This document shows positions 16,417-26,767 of a stretch of 64,000 bases of DNA, piece by piece. The notes beneath the pieces are model-generated. The model was not told the origin of the DNA and made no database searches. It saw nothing but the letters and a program-made list of their open reading frames with translations. This DNA is from Nocardiopsis flavescens (GTDB taxonomy: Bacteria > Actinomycetota > Actinomycetes > Streptosporangiales > Streptosporangiaceae). Position numbers and translations under genes: made by a program. The stretch's first letter is position 1. The number at the start of each line of letters is the position of its first letter. The stretch covers positions 105,319 to 169,318 of the forward strand of contig NZ_FQZK01000014.1 in assembly GCF_900141985.1 (NCBI RefSeq), read 5' to 3'.

Positions 16417-17175
16417 ATGAGCATCGTGCCCGCGGCGACCCGTGCCCTGCGGCTGCTGCGTTTCCTGGCGACGCGCTCGGGGCCGGTGTCGGCGGCGGCG
16501 ATCGCGGCCGGGCTGGGCATCCCCCGCTCCAGCGTGTACCAGCTGCTGGAGGCGATGGCCGAGGAGGGGTTCGTCGTCCACCTGCCGGAGGAGCGGCGGT
16601 GGGGATTGGGCGTGGCCGCCTTCGAGATCGGTTCGGCGTACCTGCGCCACGACGGCATGGAGCGGCTGGCCCGGCCGCTGCTGACCCGCCTGACCGAGGC
16701 CACCGGGGCCACCTCGCACCTGGGGGTGCTGCACGGTGCGGACACCCTCTACCTGCTCAAGGAGCAGCCGCCGCACGCGCCGCCGCTGATCACCGGGGTG
16801 GGCGTGCGCCTGCCCGCGCACCTGACCGCGTCCGGTCGGGCGATGCTGGCGCTGCTGCCGCGCGCCCAGGTGCGCGCCCTGTACCCCGCGCAGGCGGCGT
16901 TCACCGACCGCACCGGGCGCGGGCCGGCCGCCCCGGCCGAGCTGCGGCGGGTGCTGGCCGAGGAGGCGCGGCAGGGCTGGTCCCTGGAGGACGGCCAGGT
17001 GACGGAGGGTTTCGTGTCGGTGGCCGCCGCGGCGCTGGACCACAACGGCCGCCCGGCGGCGGCGATCAGCCTGACGGTGCCCCGCGCCCGTCCGGTCACC
17101 CCGCAGGCGCTGGCCGGGCGGGTGCGCGACGCCGCCGCCGAGCTGACCCGGCGGCTCGGCGGCCGCCCCTCCTGA
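16417..17175 (+). CDS. IclR-family transcriptional regulator
   Basis: 252 residues. An N-terminal winged helix-turn-helix (about residues 5-65; LGIPRSSVYQLLEAM is the recognition region) is followed by an IclR effector domain with LPAHLTASGRAML and VSVAAAALDHNG-type segments. It is divergent from the hut operon and is the obvious local regulator, either a repressor or an activator; the effector may be urocanate or histidine, but this is inference. Confidence 0.9.
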   Translation: MSIVPAATRALRLLRFLATRSGPVSAAAIAAGLGIPRSSVYQLLEAMAEEGFVVHLPEERRWGLGVAAFEIGSAYLRHDGMERLARPLLTRLTEATGATSHLGVLHGADTLYLLKEQPPHAPPLITGVGVRLPAHLTASGRAMLALLPRAQVRALYPAQAAFTDRTGRGPAAPAELRRVLAEEARQGWSLEDGQVTEGFVSVAAAALDHNGRPAAAISLTVPRARPVTPQALAGRVRDAAAELTRRLGGRPS

Positions 17176-17228
17176 GCCGTGCCCCCCGGGGGGGGAGCGC
17201 CCCGCGGAAGGGCCGGCGGGAAAGGGTC

Positions 17229-17912
17229 CTAGGCGGTCTTGGGGCCGACCCGCCGGACGATGTCGGGGAAGGGCGACGTGCGCTCGATCATGCGCAGGAT
17301 CTTCTCCTTGAGGTCGGCGGGCACCTGGACGTAGAACTGGGTGGCCGCGTCCGGGTCCCCCGCCAGGCCCAGGGCGGCGGCGTTCTCGGCCCAGGAGGGC
17401 AGCTCGGCCTCGGTGCGGTGGGTGTCCAGCGAGAACTCGATGAAGTAGGTGGTCCGGTGGGCCACCACCGTCTCCTCGCGCACGCGCCGGATCTCCGGCC
17501 AGGCGATGAAGGTGCCCTCGCCCGGGAACCACCACTTGCGCTCCTGGAGCACGATGACGCCGTCGCTGTCGGCGCTGATCCCCTGCCGGGTGATCCGCTG
17601 GGGCAGGCCGCGCAGGACGAACACGTTGCTCACCGGGCCGATGAACATCATCGCGAGCGAGGCCGAGGCCCACAGCGCCACCGACCCGACCGTCGTCTCC
17701 CCGTTGATCACGTGCAGGAACGTGGAGGCCAGGACGACGAGGAACCCGGCGGTCAGGATGACCGAGAAGTAGCCCACGGCGATCCACATCCGGGCATTGG
17801 GGCCGCGCAGGCTGACGTACCTGCGCAGGTGGGAGACACCGGCGGGCGCATGGGTCAGGTCCGAGGGGACGCCCCGTGTCACAGGGACGTCCGAGGGGTC
17901 GGGGGAAGCCAT
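17229..17912 (-). CDS. membrane protein with two transmembrane segments
   Basis: 227 residues from the ATG at 17912, with GAGGTGG 11 bases upstream; an in-frame start at 17975 lacks a ribosome-binding site. Two adjacent hydrophobic segments (about residues 42-65 and 73-99) are followed by a soluble C-terminal half with beta-rich sequence (GVIVLQERKWWFPGEGTFIAWPEI) that may be a PH-like or YcxB-like domain. No family is firmly recognised. Convergent with the IclR gene. Confidence 0.7.
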   Translation of the reverse strand: MASPDPSDVPVTRGVPSDLTHAPAGVSHLRRYVSLRGPNARMWIAVGYFSVILTAGFLVVLASTFLHVINGETTVGSVALWASASLAMMFIGPVSNVFVLRGLPQRITRQGISADSDGVIVLQERKWWFPGEGTFIAWPEIRRVREETVVAHRTTYFIEFSLDTHRTEAELPSWAENAAALGLAGDPDAATQFYVQVPADLKEKILRMIERTSPFPDIVRRVGPKTA

Positions 17913-18058
17913 GCGTCCATTGTCCACCTCGCCCGCGGTGCTCAGTGCGCCCGAGATGCCCACTTGTACGGCCATGTAGGCGTTTTGGCAGGGAACGGTG
18001 TGGAACGATACGGCGAAATCCCGGGTGGGGGGAAGGGCGGGCCGTTAGAGTCCGACCC

Positions 18059-18331
18059 ATGAACCCCAACACGAGACCGGGCGTGAGCGAGTACGACACC
18101 GAGCTGAGGTCCGGTGGCGAGGTCGTCGTCCTGGACGGGATGGCCTACCAGGGCCGCACCGTCCTGGTGGAGGGCCCGGAGATGTTCGAGCCCCTGGAGC
18201 GCTGGGCCAAGGGGGTGGCCGAGACCCTGGGCGAGCCGGTGACGTGGCGGGCCACGGACCGCAAGGGGGAGCTGGCCGGACGCGGCACCGTCCAGCCGGG
18301 ACCCGCGGCTCAGAACCTGCGCGCGCTCTGA
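18059..18331 (+). CDS. small hypothetical protein, 90 aa
   Basis: Starts at an ATG with TAGAGT (18046-18051) seven bases upstream and no Shine-Dalgarno, suggesting a leaderless transcript. The product is acidic and soluble with beta-strand-like stretches (GGEVVVLDGMAYQGRTVLVEG). I do not recognise the family. Its last 22 bases overlap the end of a 33-residue gene on the other strand. Confidence 0.65.
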   Translation: MNPNTRPGVSEYDTELRSGGEVVVLDGMAYQGRTVLVEGPEMFEPLERWAKGVAETLGEPVTWRATDRKGELAGRGTVQPGPAAQNLRAL

Positions 18332-18411
18332 GCTCCGCACTTGGCGCACTGGAACTTGCGGTCGTCACCGAGAATCCAGTCGTGGTCCCCGCCGGTAGGG
18401 CATGCGGACAT
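18310..18411 (-). CDS. 33-aa zinc-ribbon-like protein
   Basis: ATG at 18411 with AAGGAG nine bases upstream; 33 codons ending in TGA. The peptide starts MSACPTGGDHDWIL and has CAKCG near the end, so Cys4, His10 and the two cysteines of CAKCG could bind one metal ion. Very short proteins of this layout occur in actinobacteria, to my recollection, with no assigned function. The gene overlaps tail to tail with the 90-residue gene. The strong ribosome-binding site and the CxxC pair argue that it is real. Confidence 0.6.
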   Translation of the reverse strand: MSACPTGGDHDWILGDDRKFQCAKCGAQSARRF

Positions 18412-18544
18412 GGACACCAACTCCTTGGGAGGGGGTTGCGAGGGGTCTGCGCTGCTCACTGTACGTCCCACCCACCACACCAGTCCCGAGAATGAGGAAA
18501 TTATCCGCTTCTCTCGGCTTTGCCCCGGGCCGTGAACGCCGACA

Positions 18545-18570
18545 GGGCCCGTCGCGCAGGCGACGGGCCC
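18545..18570 (-). terminator. rbpA terminator
   Basis: An 11-base perfect stem (GGGCCCGTCGC with its complement) and a 4-base loop, 24 bases past the rbpA stop. Confidence 0.7.
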
Positions 18571-18594
18571 CGGGCAGGTTCGAAACGGGGGAGG

Positions 18595-18966
18595 CTAGTT
18601 GCGGGCGGCGCGCATGTGGGCCTCCACCGCGGCGCGGTCGGCGCGCAGCTTGGCGAGGGCCTCGTCCAGGATGAGCTTGCCCTCCTCGGCGCTGCGCCGC
18701 TCCTTCACGTACGCCAGGTGGGTCTTGTAGGGCTCGGTGCGCGGCGGCGACGGGGGGTTCGCCTTGTCCTTGCCCGCGGGGAACCCGCAGCGGGGGCAGT
18801 CCCACTCGTCGGGGACGAGTGCCTCGCTGGCGAAACTGGGCACGACCTCGTGCAGGTTCGCGCAGTAGAACGGGACCCGGATGCGCGGGGCGGCCTCGCC
18901 CCGCTCCGCCTCGCCCATCGGGCCGGCTCCGACCCGGCTGCCACGGATGGCACTGCCACTACCCAC
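18595..18966 (-). CDS. rbpA: RNA polymerase-binding protein RbpA
   Basis: 123 residues from a GTG with AAGGAG six bases upstream. RbpA binds RNA polymerase and the principal sigma factor and stabilises the open complex in actinobacteria. The RbpA core is clear: FYCANLHEVVPSFA, then WDCPRCGFPAG (central barrel with cysteines), and a C-terminal helical sigma-interacting region beginning KTHLAYVKERRS. Stands alone with its own terminator. Confidence 0.95.
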   Translation of the reverse strand: MGSGSAIRGSRVGAGPMGEAERGEAAPRIRVPFYCANLHEVVPSFASEALVPDEWDCPRCGFPAGKDKANPPSPPRTEPYKTHLAYVKERRSAEEGKLILDEALAKLRADRAAVEAHMRAARN

Positions 18967-19049
18967 GAAAAACTCCTTCGGAGAACACGCTCACCGGTGA
19001 CTGTGGCGAGCTCGACTGTGGAGGGTGAGCCCCCGCGCTGGGCCGCGGG

Positions 19050-19286
19050 TCACATTCCCCGGTTGATCAGCAGGCCCAGGACCACGCCGGCGATGATCCA
19101 GACGACGGCCACGACGATGGTCATGCGGTCGAGGTTGCGCTCGACCACCGACGATCCACCGAGCGAGGAGGTGACACCGCCGCCGAACATGTCGGAGAGG
19201 CCGCCGCCCTTGCCCTTGTGCAGCAGCACCAGGAGGACCAGCAGCACGCTGAGAAGCATCACGAAGATGGACAGACCGAGGATCAC
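19050..19286 (-). CDS. secG: preprotein translocase subunit SecG
   Basis: 78 residues from a GTG at 19286. Two hydrophobic helices (about residues 2-23 and 52-73) flank the conserved cytoplasmic loop HKGKGGGLSDMFGG, diagnostic of SecG, an accessory subunit of the SecYEG export channel. It lies downstream of tpiA in the same direction, as in many actinobacteria, but a hairpin lies between them. Confidence 0.93.
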   Translation of the reverse strand: MILGLSIFVMLLSVLLVLLVLLHKGKGGGLSDMFGGGVTSSLGGSSVVERNLDRMTIVVAVVWIIAGVVLGLLINRGM

Positions 19287-19511
19287 ACGCTCACCCGTAG
19301 CTCGACCCCGCAGCGGGGGAATGGACACCTCGATCCCCCGCTTCCCTCCCGTCCCGTCGGCGCCGTCGCGGCGCCGGCCCGGTTCAGGGGGAGGAGGAGA
19401 TCGGGGACGATTTCGGATTTTACCGTGTCCTGAGCGACACGGGCGGGGAAACGGCGAGGGACGCAGGAACCCCACAGCGAAGTGTAGCCCGACCAGGGGA
19501 CCCGTCGGGCG

Positions 19512-19559
19512 CCCCGCCCGTCACCGTTGCACAACGGAGTGCGACCGCGCCGGGCGGGG
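19512..19559 (-). terminator. nested hairpin after tpiA
   Basis: CCCCGCCCG (19512-19520) pairs with CGGGCGGGG (19551-19559), and an inner CCGTTG/CAACGG stem lies between. It probably ends or attenuates the gap-pgk-tpiA transcript before secG. Confidence 0.5.
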
Positions 19560-19569
19560 AGGGAGGGGG

Positions 19570-20349
<780 letters not shown>

Positions 20350-20383
20350 GGGGGTCCTTCCTCGAAAGTCTCGGGGTCTCGTG

Positions 20384-21568
<1,185 letters not shown>

Positions 21569-21641
21569 GCTGGTCTCCTCGTCACGAATATCGGGTCTTG
21601 CCGCCCCTGCTCGCAGGGGCCGGGAGAGGGGCGCGCCCACG

Positions 21642-21682
21642 ACGGCACCCCTCCGCGCGCAGTGCGGGCGGAGGGGTGCCGT
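21642..21682 (-). terminator. hairpin between gap and pgk
   Basis: A perfect 15-base inverted repeat (21642-21656 and 21668-21682) with an 11-base loop, 33 bases after the gap stop. A second small stem (21604-21610 with 21613-21619) follows before pgk. Could be a partial terminator or an mRNA-stabilising end that lets gap be made in excess of pgk. Confidence 0.6.
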
Positions 21683-21715
21683 GTCACGCGCCGGGGGCCG
21701 CGGGGGCCGGGCGCC

Positions 21716-22720
<1,005 letters not shown>

Positions 22721-23050
22721 GGAACCAATCCCCTCATATATCGCACTTCAATTACACCCGGCATTGCCGACCGGCTCTCGCCCGGACCGCGGAGTACACC
22801 GCACGAACGGCTGTGAACAGGTGTTACGCCGCATCGGGTGTTCACAAAGAGCCTAGCGGAGGGCACGCGGGGGCCGGTTGCCGACCCATGCCGAGCGCAC
22901 TCCGAACGACTCGCGGATTCGCGACCATCCTGACATCGGAAAGCGAAGAGGTCTATACCATTTGCCGAAGTTATCGGCTACTTCTCGCCGTTAACAAAGC
23001 CGAACATCGGCGTTACGCGCATGTCACCGCCCCGAACGCGCAGCCGCAGG
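22721..23050. promoter_or_regulatory. gap upstream region with inverted repeat
   Basis: 330 bases without a gene. TGTGAACA (22812-22819) and TGTTCACA (22839-22846) form a perfect inverted repeat with a 19-base spacer, about 90 bases upstream of gap. The half-sites resemble the Rex redox-repressor half-site (TGTGAAC), but a classical Rex site has its halves only about three bases apart. A base-composition change toward A+T is visible at 22910-23000. Confidence 0.4.
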
Positions 23051-24031
23051 TCAGGGCACCAGCATGTCCGGAGTGAGGTTCGCCTCGGTCCCCTCGATTC
23101 CCAGATCCGCCGCCCGCTTGTCCGCCATGGCCAGCAGCCTGCGGATACGTCCGGCGATGGCGTCCTTGGTCAGCGGCGGCACCGACAGCTGGCCCAGCTC
23201 CTCCAGCGACGCCTGCTTGTGCGCCAGGCGCAGCTTGCCCGCGGCCACCAGGTGCTCGGGGGCGTCCTCCCCCAGGATCTCCAGCGCCCGCTCCACCCGT
23301 GCCCCGGCCGCCACCGCCGCGCGGGCGCTGCGCCGCAGGTTGGCGTCGTCGAAGTTCGCCAGCCGGTTCGCGGTCGCCCGCACCTCCCGGCGCATCCGGC
23401 GCTCCTCCCAGGCCAGCACGCTCTGGTGGGCGCCGAGCAGGGTCAGCAGCGCGCCGATGGAGTCCCCGTCGCGCACCACGACCCGGTCCACCCCGCGCAC
23501 CTCGCGGGCCTTGGCGTGCACCTTGAGCCGCCGCGCCGCGCCCACCAGCGCCAGCGCCGCCTCCGGCCCGGGGCAGGTGACCTCCAGCGACATCGACCGG
23601 CCCGGCTCGGTCAGCGAGCCGTGCGCGATGAACGCGCCCCGCCACGCCGACTCCGAGTCGCAGGACCCGCCCGCCACCACGTGCCGGGGCAGGCCGCGCA
23701 CCGGGCGCCCGTTGTTGTCGACCAGACCCGTCTGCCGGGCCAGCGACTCGCCGTCCTTGATCACCCGCACCACGTACCGGTTGCCCTTGCGCAGGCCGCT
23801 CGGGGAGAGCACGACGACCTCGGACTCGTGCCCGAACACCTCGGAGATGTCCTTGCGCAGGCGCCGCGCCGCGGCCCCGGTGTCCAGCTCGGCCTCGATC
23901 ACGATCCGGCCGCCCACGAGGTGGAGCCCGCCGGTGAACCGCAGGATGGTGGACACCTCCGCCTTGCGGCAGCATGGCTTCAGAATGGCCAGACGGCTCA
24001 ATTCATCCTTCACCACGCCGGTCATCGCCAT
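23051..24031 (-). CDS. whiA: sporulation regulator WhiA
   Basis: 326 residues from the ATG at 24031 (GGGGAGG nine bases upstream); the in-frame start at 24085 lacks a signal. An N-terminal LAGLIDADG-like fold and C-terminal helix-turn-helix are expected; family segments KDELSRL, CCRKAEVSTILRFTGGL, LKVHAKAREVRG and RATANRLANFDDAN are present. WhiA, with WhiB, switches on cell-division genes during sporulation in mycelial actinobacteria. Confidence 0.96.
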   Translation of the reverse strand: MAMTGVVKDELSRLAILKPCCRKAEVSTILRFTGGLHLVGGRIVIEAELDTGAAARRLRKDISEVFGHESEVVVLSPSGLRKGNRYVVRVIKDGESLARQTGLVDNNGRPVRGLPRHVVAGGSCDSESAWRGAFIAHGSLTEPGRSMSLEVTCPGPEAALALVGAARRLKVHAKAREVRGVDRVVVRDGDSIGALLTLLGAHQSVLAWEERRMRREVRATANRLANFDDANLRRSARAAVAAGARVERALEILGEDAPEHLVAAGKLRLAHKQASLEELGQLSVPPLTKDAIAGRIRRLLAMADKRAADLGIEGTEANLTPDMLVP

Positions 24032-24232
24032 CGCTGCGAACCTCCCCCTTGAAACGACCCTGACCGGTGCCGCGCGCACGGGCACCGGTGGCGCCGCCGC
24101 GGCCCCGCCACGAGCGACTTTCTTCGAGGCAGACTACGTTACGAGACGCTCGGTGCCGACCCTGGGACGGCGTGTTGCCGAGACCCCCGCACCCGCGCGG
24201 GCGCAGGTCACGGCCTTCATGCCGGTGTGCGG

Positions 24233-24616
24233 TCAATTGCCCCCGGCCCGCCCCGACAACAGCTCCGCCAGGTGGTCCCGCAGCACCACCGCCTGGTTGT
24301 GCTCCTCGTCGCGCGCCGAATACAGCAGCGTCACCGGACCGCGGCGCGCCGCCTCCAGGATCGGCTCCAGCACCGCCCGGTTCCCGGACAGCTCCTCCCG
24401 GTACCGGCGGGCGAACTCCTCGAACCGGTCCGGGTCGTGGCCGAACCAGGAGCGCAGGTCCGCGCTGGGGCCCGCCTCCTTGACCCACCGCACGCCCTCC
24501 AGGGAGCTCTTGCGGACCCCGCGCGGCCAGATCCGGTCCACCAGGAACAGCTCGCCCGGCGGCGGCTCCCCGCGCACCTCGTCGTAGACCCGCTCCACAC
24601 CGATGTCGTGACCCAT
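24233..24616 (-). CDS. DUF488 family protein
   Basis: 127 residues from the ATG at 24616. VYDEVRGEP, FLVDRIWPRGVRK and VTLLYSARDEEHNQAVVLRDHL are DUF488 (YeaO-type) features; the biochemical role is unknown. It is inserted between yvcK and whiA, which are normally adjacent, and reads in the same direction, so it is probably co-transcribed. Confidence 0.88.
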   Translation of the reverse strand: MGHDIGVERVYDEVRGEPPPGELFLVDRIWPRGVRKSSLEGVRWVKEAGPSADLRSWFGHDPDRFEEFARRYREELSGNRAVLEPILEAARRGPVTLLYSARDEEHNQAVVLRDHLAELLSGRAGGN

Positions 24617-24654
24617 GGCGCCGGTCTTCCCCGCCCGCCCCCACGGGGAACCCG

Positions 24655-25629
24655 TCAGTCGGCCACGATCCTCTCGAACGCCCGCGCCAGCAGCTCCGGG
24701 TCGTGCCGGGGGCTGCCGTCGCCCGCCGCCAGGTCGGCCAGCTCCAGCCGCGCGCCCAGGTCCCGCGCGGCGGCCTCCAGCGGTTCGCGGTCCTCCACCG
24801 CGCCCCGGTCGGCCAGCACCACGTCCACGCCCAGCTTGGGCGCGTGGTCGCGGAGCACCTCCAGGTAGGTCTCGGGCCGGAAGTCGTCGGTCTCCCCGCG
24901 CTGGGGCGACAGGTTGAGCGCCACCACCCTCTTGGCCCGCGTGGTCACCAGGGCGTGCGCCAGGTCCGGCACCAGCAGGTGCGGCAGGACGCTGGTGAAC
25001 CAGGAGCCCGGGCCGAACACCACCCAGTCCGCCTCGCGCACCGCCTTGACCGCCTGCGGCCCCGCCGGGGGCTCCTCCGGGATCAGCGAGATCGACCGCA
25101 CCCGGCCGGCCGTGCTCGCGCAGGCCACCTGGCCGCGGATCGTCGTCACCTCGCCGGGCCGCTCGGGGTCGGCGCCCACCACCTCGGCGGAGATGTCCAG
25201 CGGCACCGAGGACATCGGCAGCACCCGCCCGTGCGCGCCCAGCAGCTGCCCCACCCAGTCGAGGCCGGCCACGGAGTCGCCCAGCAGCTCCCACAGCGCC
25301 ACGATGAGCAGGTTGCCCACCGCGTGGCCGTGCAGGTCGCCCTCCGAGCGGAACCGGTGCTGGAGCACCTGGCTCCAGGTGTGGCCCCACTCGTCGTCCC
25401 CGCACAGGGCCGCCAGCGCCATCCGCAGGTCCCCCGGCGGCAGCACCCCCAGCTCGCGGCGCAGCCGCCCGCTGGACCCGCCGTCGTCGGCGACCGTCAC
25501 CACCGCGGTCACGTCGGTGGTCACCCGGCGCAGCGCCGACAGCGACGCGTACAGGCCGTGCCCGCCGCCCAACGCGACCACCCGGGGCGGACGCGGTCCG
25601 TCCCCGTCCGGTCCGGTGCTCTTCGCCAT
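24655..25629 (-). CDS. yvcK: YvcK-type gluconeogenesis/cell-shape factor
   Basis: 324 residues from the ATG at 25629, with GAGGGGCAGG eight bases upstream; in-frame starts further upstream are unsupported. A CofD/YvcK Rossmann-like fold is indicated by VALGGGHGLYASLSALR, VADDGGSSGRLR, FGPGSWFTSVLPHLLV and ALNLSPQRGET. YvcK-type proteins bind UDP-sugars and influence peptidoglycan synthesis and gluconeogenic growth. Order uvrC-rapZ-yvcK-whiA is conserved in actinobacteria. Confidence 0.92.
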   Translation of the reverse strand: MAKSTGPDGDGPRPPRVVALGGGHGLYASLSALRRVTTDVTAVVTVADDGGSSGRLRRELGVLPPGDLRMALAALCGDDEWGHTWSQVLQHRFRSEGDLHGHAVGNLLIVALWELLGDSVAGLDWVGQLLGAHGRVLPMSSVPLDISAEVVGADPERPGEVTTIRGQVACASTAGRVRSISLIPEEPPAGPQAVKAVREADWVVFGPGSWFTSVLPHLLVPDLAHALVTTRAKRVVALNLSPQRGETDDFRPETYLEVLRDHAPKLGVDVVLADRGAVEDREPLEAAARDLGARLELADLAAGDGSPRHDPELLARAFERIVAD

Positions 25630-25882
25630 GGTCGTGGCCTGCCCCTCGTACCCGTGTGCAGCGGTGGGCGCACCGCCGAGGACGGCGGGTGCGACCGACG
25701 CCCCCGAACCGCCGGAGCCCCTGTCCCCACGGGGTATCGGCACCGGCGGTGACCGAGTCAATGTAAGGGAAGACGGCCCGCTTGGCGATTCGGTTCACCC
25801 GAACGGCCGGGCCGTGTCGCCCCGGGCCCCGCGCCCCGCCCGGCCGGCCCGGGGCACGGCCGGGGACGGGGCCCGGGGACCG

Positions 25883-26767
25883 CTACTCCCGGCCCACGTC
25901 CCGGTGCACCACGTGGACCTCCACGCCCTGGGCCCGCAGCCGCTCCGAGAACTGCTCGGCCATGGCCACGCTCCGGTGCTTGCCGCCGGTACAGCCCACC
26001 GCCAGGGTCATGTAGTGCTTTCCCTCGCGCTGGTAGCCCTCGATGGTGAGCTTGAGAACCTCGCTGTAGGCCTCCAGCATCTCCTTGGCCCCGTCCTGGG
26101 ACAGCACGTAGTCGCGCACCGGCTCGTCGCGGCCGTTCATCGGCCGCAGCTCCGGGATCCAGTGGGGGTTGGGCAGGAACCGGCAGTCCAGGACGAGGTC
26201 GGCGTCGACCGGCAGCCCGTGCTTGAACCCGAAGGAGACCACGTTGGCGCGCGGGCGCGCCTCGTCGCTCTCCCCGAAGAACCCGATCACCCGGGCCTTG
26301 AGCTGGTGCACGTTGAGCTGGGAGGTGTCGATGACCAGGTCGGCCTCGCCGCGGATGGCGCGCAGGGTCTCGCGCTCGCGGGCGATGCCGTCGGTCAGCC
26401 TGCCGTCGCCCTGGAGCGGGTGGGGTCTGCGCACGCCCTCGAAGCGGCGCACCAGCGCCTCGTCGCCCGCCTCCAGGTAGAGCACCCGCGCCGTGATGTC
26501 GCGCTTGCGCAGCTCCTCCACCGTGGACAGCAGGTCCTCGGTGAACGCCAGCGACCGCACGTCCACGACCACCGCCACCCGGGGCACCGCCCCGTGGGTG
26601 CGGCCCGCCAGCTCGATCATCGTCGGCAGCAGGCCCGGCGGCAGGTTGTCCACCACGAACCAGTCCAGGTCCTCCAGGGCCCTGGCGGCCGTGCTCCGGC
26701 CCGCACCGGACATCCCGGTGACGACGACCACCTCGGGCGGCAGCTCCCCGCCCAGTTCGACCGTCAT
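25883..26767 (-). CDS. rapZ: RNase adapter RapZ / nucleotide-binding protein
   Basis: 294 residues. Walker A GMSGAGRST (about 18-26) and FVVDNLPPGLLP, then C-terminal FGFKHGLPVDADLVLDCRFLPNP and VGCTGGKHRSV are diagnostic. In enterobacteria RapZ targets the glmS-regulating sRNA; in actinobacteria the role is unclear, though nucleotide and RNA binding are expected. The ATG overlaps the uvrC stop by four bases (ATGA). Confidence 0.95.
   Translation of the reverse strand: MTVELGGELPPEVVVVTGMSGAGRSTAARALEDLDWFVVDNLPPGLLPTMIELAGRTHGAVPRVAVVVDVRSLAFTEDLLSTVEELRKRDITARVLYLEAGDEALVRRFEGVRRPHPLQGDGRLTDGIARERETLRAIRGEADLVIDTSQLNVHQLKARVIGFFGESDEARPRANVVSFGFKHGLPVDADLVLDCRFLPNPHWIPELRPMNGRDEPVRDYVLSQDGAKEMLEAYSEVLKLTIEGYQREGKHYMTLAVGCTGGKHRSVAMAEQFSERLRAQGVEVHVVHRDVGRE

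Noticed and set aside
11966..16420. Very long plus-strand ORF of 1484 codons across the hut genes
   Set aside because: Antisense shadow of hutF, M20, hutU and hutH, whose motifs are unambiguous; G+C-rich DNA keeps antisense frames open.
18578..18600. tRNA T-loop-like GGTTCGAAAC
   Set aside because: No matching acceptor or anticodon arms around it; it lies in the rbpA 3' region.
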